A stretch of 5,052 bases of DNA. It comes from Dietzia timorensis. Its GTDB lineage: Bacteria; Actinomycetota; Actinomycetes; Mycobacteriales; Mycobacteriaceae. Under the pieces are notes generated by a model that saw only the letters and a program-made list of their open reading frames with translations, did no database searches and had not been told where the DNA came from. A program made the translations under genes and the position numbers. Positions 1-5,052 of this stretch are shown piece after piece (the stretch's first letter is position 1; each line of letters opens with the position of its first letter). The stretch covers positions 1-5,052 of the forward strand of contig NZ_DYXM01000023.1 of assembly GCF_020742175.1 (NCBI RefSeq), written 5' to 3'.

Positions 1-2044
1 GCGAATAGTGCGCGAGCGGACGCAAACGCCGGGCGTAGTGGTGTGAGAGAAACGCGGACTTGAACGTCGCCATGTCCACTCCGGTCGGACAGTCCGAGGA
101 ACACGCCTTGCACGACAGGCACAGCTCGAGCGACTCGGCGACCTCGGTGGAGGACCAGTCGGCCTCGATCCGCTCGCCGCGCACGAATTCCTGCAGTACG
201 CGGGCGCGCCCGCGGGTGGAATCCTTCTCGTCTCCCGTGGCGCGGAAGGACGGGCACATCACCCCGCCCGAGCTCGTCCGGCAGCGGCCGACACCGATGC
301 ACGCCTGTACCGGGTGCTGCCCATCGCCCGACGTGAGCAGGCCGAGGTCGCGGTGCGGAATGCCGGCCAGCGCGAGGTCCGCGTCCATGGGCCGCGTCTC
401 GCGTAGCCCTCCGGGCGCGAGAAGACCGGCCGGATCCCACACCCGGACGAACCGCTCGAACGCGCCCAGCATCTCCGTCGAATACATGATCGGCAGCAAC
501 TCCGAGCGCGCCCGCCCGTCGCCATGCTCGCCGGAAAGCGAGCCCTCGTACTTGACCGCCAGATGCGCGGCGTCCGTGCAGAAGGCGCGGAACACGCCGC
601 GCCCGGCATCGGAGCGCAGGTCGAAGTTGATGCGGATGTGCATACATCCCGCACCGAAATGCCCGTACATGACGCCGGTCAGACCATGCCTGTCCAGGAG
701 TTCGCGGAATTCGGCGAGGTACCCGGCGAGGAGCTCCGGCCGCACCGCCGAGTCCTCCCATCCCGGCCACGTGGAAAACGTGGAGCCGGTGTCCGGATCG
801 GTGAGGTTGGAGCTGAGTCCGGCGCCGTCCTCCCGGACGCGCCACAGGTCCGCGCGCTCGCCGGGATCGTCGACGCGGCGCAGGTCGCGCACGTGGCCGG
901 TGGACCTGAGCTCCGCGGAAAGTAGATCGGCGTTGGGGAAGTGATCTCCGACGTCATCGGCGCCGGTTTCGGGCGCGGGTGGTTCTTCTACCTCGATGAA
1001 CAGCCAGGCGTGGCCGTCGGGGAGGTCGGCGACGGAGTCGGCGCCGCGGCGCGCGCGCATCGTCTGGACGATGATTTCGTCGATCCCCTCGATCGCGGTG
1101 GGGCGGTGCCGCAGCAGCAGCGGCACGTCGCTCGCGGCGTCGACGATGTCGGCGTATCCGGCGACGATGAGCGAGGTGCGCTGGGACCTGGGGACTATCG
1201 TCACGGTCGCCGAGGTGATGACGGCGCAGGTCCCCTCGCTACCGACGAGGGCACGCGCGACGTCGAAGCCTTCCTCGGGCAGAAGGTGGCGTAGGTGGTA
1301 GCCGGACACCTGGCGCGGGATGCGGCCGAGCTCGACGCGGATCGCGGCGAGGTGGTCGGAAGCGAGCTCGCGCAGTTCCCGCTCGAGATGTTCGGCGCGG
1401 GCGCGGGCCGGCCCGTCGTCGGGGTCGGTGGCGCAGACGCCCGAGCGCGTTGCGGTGAGACGCAGCCCGTCGGAGGTGACCAGGCGCAGCTCGACGACGT
1501 GATCGGCGGTACGGCCGTGGCGCACCGAGTGGTTGCCGCAGGCGTCGTTGCCGATGGCGCCGCCGAGGCAGGCCCGGGACTGGCTCGACGGGTCGGGCGC
1601 GAACGTGAGGCGCGAGGCGGTCGCCTCGTGGACTGCGGCGCGGATGTGGGTGAGCACGGCGCCGGTCTCCGCGGTGGCGGTGCCGGCGGCCTCGTCCACG
1701 GACAGGACGCGATTCATGTGGCGCGAGAAGTCGAGGATGAGGCCGGTGCCGATCGCGTTGCCGGCCATCGAGGTGCCGCCGCCGCGGGCTATCGCCGGGA
1801 CGCCGAGCCGGTGGCACACCGTGAGAGCAGCGGCGACCTCGTCCTCGGTGCGCGGGAAGAGCACGGCCATCGGCACGACGCGGTAGTTCGAGGCGTCGAA
1901 GGTGTACTCGGCGACGCGCCGCGCCGAGGACTCCGGGGCGAGCCCCGACTCGCGCAGCGCCGTTATGAGCTCCTCCACCGAGGCCGCGGGCCGCGCCGGC
2001 TCCGCGGAGGGCGGTGCGGGCTCGGCGGGCGACGAGTTGGTCAT
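1..2044 (-). CDS. FAD-binding and Fe-S-binding D-2-hydroxyacid dehydrogenase (YdiJ/GlcD-GlpC fusion type), 3' end outside window
   Basis: This is a flavoprotein that probably oxidises a D-2-hydroxyacid (D-2-hydroxyglutarate or D-lactate are the known substrates of relatives) to the 2-oxoacid and passes electrons through Fe-S clusters to the respiratory chain. I translated the whole frame: 681 residues from ATG 2044-2042 to the left edge, without a stop. The FAD-binding (PCMH) domain covers about 55-290, with RGGGTSMAG (88-95), a DPSS...GGAIGNDACGNHS segment (151-173) and GSEGT (268-272). The FAD-oxidase C-terminal domain runs to about 545. H462 and H469 in YGHFGAGCMH and E506 in GEHGDG match the metal ligands of D-2-hydroxyglutarate dehydrogenases. 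An Fe-S domain follows: C582, C588, C597, then STRGRAR (609-615), then CLSCKACSSDCP (642-653). Family members reach roughly 950-1000 residues, so about 300, including the cysteine-rich CCG region, lie outside. The first 22 residues are Pro/Ala-rich and unconserved. Start choice: it lies 4 bases after the aminotransferase stop, with GGTGGGAG about 9 bases upstream. Family assignment is firm; substrate is not. Confidence 0.93.
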   Translation of the reverse strand, partial: MTNSSPAEPAPPSAEPARPAASVEELITALRESGLAPESSARRVAEYTFDASNYRVVPMAVLFPRTEDEVAAALTVCHRLGVPAIARGGGTSMAGNAIGTGLILDFSRHMNRVLSVDEAAGTATAETGAVLTHIRAAVHEATASRLTFAPDPSSQSRACLGGAIGNDACGNHSVRHGRTADHVVELRLVTSDGLRLTATRSGVCATDPDDGPARARAEHLERELRELASDHLAAIRVELGRIPRQVSGYHLRHLLPEEGFDVARALVGSEGTCAVITSATVTIVPRSQRTSLIVAGYADIVDAASDVPLLLRHRPTAIEGIDEIIVQTMRARRGADSVADLPDGHAWLFIEVEEPPAPETGADDVGDHFPNADLLSAELRSTGHVRDLRRVDDPGERADLWRVREDGAGLSSNLTDPDTGSTFSTWPGWEDSAVRPELLAGYLAEFRELLDRHGLTGVMYGHFGAGCMHIRINFDLRSDAGRGVFRAFCTDAAHLAVKYEGSLSGEHGDGRARSELLPIMYSTEMLGAFERFVRVWDPAGLLAPGGLRETRPMDADLALAGIPHRDLGLLTSGDGQHPVQACIGVGRCRTSSGGVMCPSFRATGDEKDSTRGRARVLQEFVRGERIEADWSSTEVAESLELCLSCKACSSDCPTGVDMATFKSAFLSHHYARRLRPLAHYS

Positions 2045-2048
2045 ATGA

Positions 2049-3335
2049 CTAGGCTCCCACCACCGTGCGAACGGCGCGGGCGAACCGCTCGGTCCCGGTC
2101 TTGACCTCCTCCGACGTCACGACCAATGGGGGGATGATGCGCACGACGTTGCCCGTGGGACCGCACGTGAGGGTGAGGAGGTCCTCGTCGATGCACGCCT
2201 GCTGGACGGCGCCGGCGAGGCGCGCTGCCTCGGCAGCTTCCTCGGTTCCGGCGTTCGCGGTCGGGTTGCCGAACTCGATGCCGAGCATGAGCCCGGTCCC
2301 GCGGATGTCGCAGATCTCGCTGACGCCGGACAGCTCCGAGCGCAGGCCTGCGAGGAGCTCTTCGCCGCGCACGCGGGAGTTCTCCACGAGGCCTTCGCGC
2401 TCGATGACCCCGAGGGTCGCGACGCCGGCAGCAGCGGCGACCGCGTTGCCGCCGTACGTGCCGCCCTGCGAGCCCGGCCAGGCCTTGCTCATGAGATCGC
2501 GGGAGGCGGCCATCGCGGAGATCGGGAAGCCCGAGGCGATGCCCTTCGCGGTGATGAGCACGTCCGGGGCGAGGCCCTCGGTGTGCTGGTGGCCCCAGAA
2601 CTTGCCGGTGCGTCCGCAGCCGGCCTGCACCTCGTCGAGCACGAGAAGCGCGCCGTGTCGCTCGGTGCGCTCGCGCAGACCGGCGAGGTAGCGCTGCGGC
2701 ACGGCCATGTAACCGCCGTCGCCGAGGAACGGCTCGACGAGGACCGCGGCAAGCTCGTTCGGCGCGACGCGCGTGGCGAGGAGGAAGTCGAATTCCTTGA
2801 GGGCGTAGTCCACCGCCTCGTCCTCCGTCATACCGAGGCGAAGGGCGTGGGGGAATGACGTCGTGGCCACGCCGGACATCAGCGGGCCGAAGCCTGCGGA
2901 GAACTTCGTTCCGGCGGTCGTCAACGACGCGGCGGCGACGGTGCGGCCGTGGAACCCTCCCTGGACGGTGACGATGTACGGCCGGCCCGTGGCCATCCGG
3001 GCGAGGCGCACTGCGGACTCGACAGCCTCGGAACCGGAGTTCGCGTAGAACACCGAGTCGAGCCCTTCGGGAAGGAACTCGCCGAGCTTCTCGGTGAGCT
3101 GCAGTAGCGGCTGGTGCATGACCGTCGTGTACTGGGCGTGGATGATTTTCCCGCACTGCTCGCGGGCGGCGGCGACGACGTCGGGGTGGCAGTGACCGGT
3201 GCTGGTGACACCGATGCCCGTGGTGAAGTCGAGGTAGTCGCGTCCGTCGGTGCCGTGGATCCACGATCCGGAGGCGTGGTCGACGACGACGGGGGTGGCC
3301 TGCTTGAGGAGTGGCGAAAGCGATGCGTTGCTCAT
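2049..3335 (-). CDS. class-III PLP-dependent aminotransferase, GabT-like (4-aminobutyrate / omega-amino acid aminotransferase family)
   Basis: This cytosolic fold-type I aminotransferase moves an amino group, probably from an omega-amino acid, amine or related compound, to 2-oxoglutarate or pyruvate. The 428 residues match the usual length of the family. Visible landmarks: the N-terminal strand GSWIHGTDGRDYLDFTTGIG (23-42), the PLP-phosphate loop ANSGSEAVE (98-106), FHGRT (128-132), VEPFLGDGGY (200-209), LDEVQAGCGRTG (233-244) with D234 for the pyridine nitrogen, Schiff-base lysine K264 in ITAKGIASGFP, T293 in GGTYGGNA, and R399 in RIIPPLV, which binds the substrate carboxylate in GabT. GABA aminotransferases usually read Q-G-E-G-G where this one has L-G-D-G-G (204-208), so GABA itself is not assured. 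Start: ATG 3335-3333 gives the family N-terminus. The frame stays open upstream to about 3809, but that stretch is antisense to the dehydrogenase and lacks family similarity. No Shine-Dalgarno is visible, so a leaderless start is likely. The stop is 4 bases before the FAD oxidase, implying coupled expression. Family is certain; the substrate is inferred only loosely. Confidence 0.93.
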   Translation of the reverse strand: MSNASLSPLLKQATPVVVDHASGSWIHGTDGRDYLDFTTGIGVTSTGHCHPDVVAAAREQCGKIIHAQYTTVMHQPLLQLTEKLGEFLPEGLDSVFYANSGSEAVESAVRLARMATGRPYIVTVQGGFHGRTVAAASLTTAGTKFSAGFGPLMSGVATTSFPHALRLGMTEDEAVDYALKEFDFLLATRVAPNELAAVLVEPFLGDGGYMAVPQRYLAGLRERTERHGALLVLDEVQAGCGRTGKFWGHQHTEGLAPDVLITAKGIASGFPISAMAASRDLMSKAWPGSQGGTYGGNAVAAAAGVATLGVIEREGLVENSRVRGEELLAGLRSELSGVSEICDIRGTGLMLGIEFGNPTANAGTEEAAEAARLAGAVQQACIDEDLLTLTCGPTGNVVRIIPPLVVTSEEVKTGTERFARAVRTVVGA

Positions 3336-3342
3336 AACGGAA

Positions 3343-3371
3343 AGTGTGCGGGCCGTAATGCGAATTGTCAA
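3343..3371 (-). promoter_or_regulatory. candidate promoter of the aminotransferase-FAD oxidase operon
   Basis: Read on the minus strand, TTGACA (3371-3366) is a perfect -35 hexamer. A 17-base spacer leads to CACACT (3348-3343), a weak -10 that keeps only the A and the final T. Transcription would begin near 3336-3335, at the ATG itself, which fits the lack of a Shine-Dalgarno sequence. A better -10-like hexamer, TACAAT (3384-3379), lies farther upstream inside the palindrome and would give a leader of about 40 bases, so either could be the real promoter. This call rests on motif matching only. Confidence 0.45.
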
Positions 3372-3373
3372 CG

Positions 3374-3395
3374 GTAGGATTGTAGACAATCTTAC
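3374..3395. promoter_or_regulatory. 22-bp palindromic operator candidate, GntR/FadR-family-like
   Basis: The arms GTAgGATTGT and ACAATCtTAC flank a 2-base AG centre. Nine of ten base pairs are complementary; the exception is G3377 against T3392. The core TTGT-N2-ACAA resembles the sites bound by many GntR regulators of the FadR/FCD class, which often sense organic acids and control their catabolic genes. It sits in the 103-base region between two divergent genes, 2 bases upstream of the TTGACA box facing the aminotransferase and about 45 bases upstream of the dehydrogenase start. A further half-site, ATTGTC, lies at 3364-3369. No regulator gene is present in the window, so family assignment is inference from the motif. 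Confidence 0.6.
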
Positions 3396-3424
3396 GAATT
3401 CTCTTTCGTCTTCCGTGGGCGGCC

Positions 3425-3438
3425 TATACGGTGGGGTC
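3425..3438 (+). promoter_or_regulatory. candidate -10 element for leaderless start of the 2-hydroxyacid dehydrogenase
   Basis: TACGGT at 3427-3432 fits the actinobacterial -10 pattern TANNNT, and the overlapping TATACG starts at 3425. The expected transcription start, 7-8 bases farther on, falls at the ATG at 3439. The purine run GGTGGGG (3430-3436) ends only 2 bases before the ATG, too close for a normal ribosome-binding site, which favours a leaderless message. No convincing -35 hexamer was found. Confidence 0.35.
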
Positions 3439-4431
3439 ATGAGCGAGAATGCGAGCAGTTCCCAGGGCAGGCCCGTCGTCGTCATGTTGTCCGCGGACGG
3501 GGTGGCGCCGCCGAATAATATCGGGCAGATCGCCGAGATCGCCGAGGTGCGCGAGGCCACCGCCGAAACGCTCGCGGGCGCGCTGCCCGGCGCCGACGTG
3601 CTGTTCGTGTGGGATATCTTCTCCGGCGCGCTCGCCGCCGCGTGGGATGCGGCGGATGCGCTGCGCTGGGTGCACGTCGCCGCCGCGGGCGTGGACAAGA
3701 TCCTGTTCGACGGGCTGCGCGAGTCCGATGTGCTGCTCACCAACGCGCGCGGAACCTTCGACGAGCCCATCGCCGAGTACGTCCTCGCGTGCGTGCTCGC
3801 CAACGACAAGCAGCTCCACGAGACAGAGGCCTTTCAGCGCGCGGGCCAGTGGCGCCACCGCGAGACGCGGAGGGTGGCCGGGCGCCGCGCGCTCGTGGTC
3901 GGAACGGGCGCCATCGGCCGCGCGATCGCGCGCAAGCTCCGCGCCGTCGGGATCGAGGTACGCGGCGCCGGGCGCACCGTGCGCAGCTCCGATTCCGATT
4001 TCGGCGAGGTTGTCGACTCCGGACAGCTCGCCGATCACCTCGGCGACGTCGACCACCTCGTCATGGTCGCTCCGCTCACCGAGGCCACGCACGGAATGCT
4101 CGGCGCCGCCGAGCTCGCCGCGTTGCCGGACGGCGCGCATGTCGTCAATGTGGGCCGCGGTCCGCTCATCGACCAACCGGCTCTGACGTCGGAGATCGCA
4201 TCCGGCAGGATCACCGCGCATCTCGACGTACTCGTCGAGGAGCCCCTACCGGCCGGCGATCCGCTATGGGAGCTTCCCGGCGCGCACATCAGCGCGCACC
4301 TGTCCGGCGATGTCATCGGCTGGCGCGACACGTTGGCAACTCAGTTCCTCGACAAGCTACGGGACTATGTCTCCGGCGCCGAGCCGGGCCCGGCCGTCGA
4401 CAAGGAGCGCGGGTACGTTCCGGGCCCGTAA
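3439..4431 (+). CDS. D-isomer-specific 2-hydroxyacid dehydrogenase, NAD(P)-dependent
   Basis: This soluble enzyme interconverts a 2-oxoacid and the D-2-hydroxyacid using a nicotinamide cofactor. The 330 residues match the family length. The Rossmann dinucleotide-binding motif is GTGAIG (155-160) within VVGTGAIGRAIARKL. The catalytic triad can be placed: R240 in VNVGRGPLID, E268 in LDVLVEEPLP and H287 in ISAHLSGD. After the second Rossmann strand the sequence reads GAGRTVR (176-182), with arginines instead of the acidic residue typical of NAD-specific members, which suggests NADP(H) as in GhrA-like glyoxylate/hydroxypyruvate reductases (inference). The C-terminal segment DVIGWRD (291-297) and the tail VDKERGYVPG are features I associate with an actinobacterial/proteobacterial subgroup of unassigned substrate. 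The frame is open upstream to 3250, but those codons are antisense to the aminotransferase; ATG 3439 gives the normal N-terminus and follows a TANNNT box. Divergent from the aminotransferase operon. ATG 3484 is a less likely alternative start. Confidence 0.92.
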   Translation: MSENASSSQGRPVVVMLSADGVAPPNNIGQIAEIAEVREATAETLAGALPGADVLFVWDIFSGALAAAWDAADALRWVHVAAAGVDKILFDGLRESDVLLTNARGTFDEPIAEYVLACVLANDKQLHETEAFQRAGQWRHRETRRVAGRRALVVGTGAIGRAIARKLRAVGIEVRGAGRTVRSSDSDFGEVVDSGQLADHLGDVDHLVMVAPLTEATHGMLGAAELAALPDGAHVVNVGRGPLIDQPALTSEIASGRITAHLDVLVEEPLPAGDPLWELPGAHISAHLSGDVIGWRDTLATQFLDKLRDYVSGAEPGPAVDKERGYVPGP

Positions 4432-4500
4432 TTTCCGGATCTCCGCCGTCATTGGCGATGGTCCTTGAGCCGCGGCGGCAGATGCATGCTGTAGACACGC

Positions 4501-4568
4501 GAAAACCGCCTGGCCGGGTGCGGCGCCGGAACGAGTTCCGGTGCGGGTGCACTGGCCAGGCGGTTTTC
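4501..4568. terminator. strong bidirectional terminator between convergent genes
   Basis: A perfect 15-base inverted repeat pairs 4501-4515 (GAAAACCGCCTGGCC) with 4554-4568 (GGCCAGGCGGTTTTC). Inside the loop a second stem pairs 4523-4531 with 4536-4544 around a CGAG tetraloop, including one G-U pair. The A-run on the left arm and T-run on the right arm make it work as an intrinsic terminator in both directions: for the dehydrogenase ending at 4431 and for the minus-strand repeat-protein gene ending at 4611. The intervening 4432-4500 holds no gene or other element that I can recognise. Confidence 0.85.
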
Positions 4569-4584
4569 TTCGCGAAATGAACCG

Positions 4585-4600
4585 CCCGCGATCTCGCGGG
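4585..4600. terminator. small hairpin just downstream of the repeat-protein gene
   Basis: CCCGCG (4585-4590) pairs with CGCGGG (4595-4600) around ATCT; the outer A-T of the loop could close a seventh pair. It starts 11 bases past the stop codon of the minus-strand gene. On that strand the following bases are only moderately T-rich, so alone it is a weak terminator. It may act as a first pause or a 3'-end stabiliser ahead of the larger terminator. Confidence 0.45.
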
Positions 4601-4610
4601 GTGGAGGGAA

Positions 4611-5052
4611 TTACTCCTCCGCGCCACCGCTGAGCGAGGAGGTGTCGAGCGAACCGGAGTCGTCGCCCGAGCCCTCGTCTGCGGAGCCCTGATCGGCCGA
4701 GCCCTCGCCCGAGCCGGACAGCGGGCTGTTCTCGGAGCCTGCCTGGAGCCCGGCTTCCGAACCGGCCTGCGACGCGGTGGCCGAGGCGGTGTCCGGGCCT
4801 TCGCTCGATGCGGCCGTCAGACCGGCCTCGAGTCCGGCAGCGGACCCGGCAGCGAGTGCGCTCTCGGCAGAGCCGGAGCCCTCTTCGCCCTCTTCGCCCT
4901 GGTACTGCGCGACGTCCTGGGCCTCGGCCTCGGCATCGTCCTCAGCCGGCGCCTCTTCGCTGATGCCCTCGAGGGAGCCCTCAGGGATGAGGCCCTCAAC
5001 GGAGCCCTCGGGGACGAGGCCCTCTACGGAGCCCTCCGGAACGAAGCCGGAC
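4611..5052 (-). CDS. C-terminal part of an acidic Gly/Ser/Glu/Ala-rich low-complexity repeat protein, 5' end outside window
   Basis: I translated the minus strand from the right edge to the TAA at 4613-4611: 146 residues without a stop. Almost every codon ends in G or C, as in the other genes here, and the frame ends just before a terminator, so I regard it as a genuine coding 3' end. The visible part begins with three tandem copies of a 9-residue unit, [VI]PEGS[VL]EG[LI]. It continues through an acidic Glu/Ala/Asp stretch containing GEEGEEGSGS, an Ala/Gly/Ser zone with AGSAAGLEAGL and AGSEAGLQAGSE, and a Ser/Gly/Asp tail ending LSGGAEE. No cysteine, lysine or arginine was seen, and there is no transmembrane segment or LPXTG-like sorting signal at the C-terminus. 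The composition predicts a disordered, strongly acidic region, such as the tail of a secreted or cell-envelope protein, but the N-terminal domain that would tell is not here. I do not recognise the family and assign no function. Confidence 0.75.
   Translation of the reverse strand, partial: SGFVPEGSVEGLVPEGSVEGLIPEGSLEGISEEAPAEDDAEAEAQDVAQYQGEEGEEGSGSAESALAAGSAAGLEAGLTAASSEGPDTASATASQAGSEAGLQAGSENSPLSGSGEGSADQGSADEGSGDDSGSLDTSSLSGGAEE
4962..5042 (-). repeat. three tandem 27-bp coding repeats (9-residue unit)
   Basis: Units lie at 5042-5016, 5015-4989 and 4988-4962 on the minus strand. They encode VPEGSVEGL, VPEGSVEGL and IPEGSLEGI. The first two units are identical in protein but differ at several third codon positions, so the repeat is maintained at protein level rather than being a fresh DNA duplication. 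The residues before unit one, SGF, may be the end of another degenerate unit; the array may continue past the right edge. Confidence 0.85.

Noticed and set aside
60..944. Plus-strand open frame of 294 codons.
   Set aside because: Ser/Arg/Pro-rich translation typical of an antisense shadow; the minus strand here encodes conserved FAD-oxidase and Fe-S motifs.
1295..2104. Plus-strand open frame of 269 codons.
   Set aside because: Gly/Arg/Ala-rich shadow lying opposite the FAD-binding domain, with no recognisable domain; it also runs across the junction of the two minus-strand genes.
2041..3264. Minus-strand open frame of 407 codons overlapping the aminotransferase.
   Set aside because: Arg/His/Pro-rich out-of-frame translation; the aminotransferase frame carries every catalytic motif.
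3250..3438. Upstream start extending the 2-hydroxyacid dehydrogenase to 393 residues.
   Set aside because: The added part overlaps the aminotransferase start antisense and crosses the palindromic promoter region; ATG 3439 gives the normal family N-terminus.
3336..3809. N-terminal extension of the aminotransferase to a 586-residue protein.
   Set aside because: The extra residues are antisense to the well-supported dehydrogenase gene, have low-complexity Ser/Ala composition and do not resemble any N-terminal domain of the family; the frame is open only because of high GC.
4501..4568. The long inverted repeat as an insertion-sequence end or MITE.
   Set aside because: There is no flanking target duplication or transposase, and the A-run/T-run arms between convergent genes are explained by a bidirectional terminator.
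3609..4580. Plus-strand open frame of 323 codons that reads through the terminator.
   Set aside because: Arg-rich out-of-frame shadow of the dehydrogenase; it would end inside the terminator hairpin region.
4313..4627. Minus-strand open frame of 104 codons in the convergent intergenic region.
   Set aside because: It spans the terminator stem, the small hairpin and the end of the dehydrogenase, with no conserved features; it is not a plausible protein.

Overview
The window comes from a high-GC actinobacterium, most likely a member of the Mycobacteriales/Corynebacteriales or a relative. Codon third positions are overwhelmingly G or C, the dehydrogenase and aminotransferase proteins look actinobacterial, and two genes lack a convincing Shine-Dalgarno sequence, as leaderless actinobacterial genes do. 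The genus cannot be fixed from the sequence alone.

Layout from left to right. (1) Bases 1-2044, minus strand: a large FAD-linked oxidase fused to an iron-sulfur domain (YdiJ/GlcD-GlpC type D-2-hydroxyacid dehydrogenase). It is cut by the left edge, with 681 residues visible and no frameshift. (2) Bases 2049-3335, minus strand: a complete PLP-dependent class-III aminotransferase (GabT-like, 428 aa), only 4 bases upstream of the oxidase, so the two almost certainly form one operon. (3) Bases 3336-3438: a short divergent intergenic region, AT-rich compared with its surroundings. It carries a 22-bp near-perfect palindrome that resembles a GntR/FadR-family operator, next to a TTGACA box facing the aminotransferase. 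(4) Bases 3439-4431, plus strand: a complete NAD(P)-dependent D-isomer-specific 2-hydroxyacid dehydrogenase (330 aa). (5) Bases 4432-4610: an intergenic region between convergent genes holding a strong bidirectional terminator and a second small hairpin. (6) Bases 4611-5052, minus strand: the 3' end of a low-complexity, acidic Gly/Ser/Glu/Ala-rich protein with three tandem 9-residue repeats, cut by the right edge.

Working hypothesis (inference): the divergent trio forms one small catabolic module. The aminotransferase turns an amino compound into an aldehyde or oxoacid. The two D-2-hydroxyacid enzymes interconvert hydroxyacids and 2-oxoacids, one feeding electrons to FAD/Fe-S and the quinone pool, the other using a soluble nicotinamide cofactor. 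The shared palindrome suggests joint control by a regulator not encoded here. The substrate cannot be read from the sequence. The repeat protein at the right end is separated from the module by the terminator and is probably unrelated. No RNA genes, mobile elements, CRISPR arrays or attachment sites were seen.
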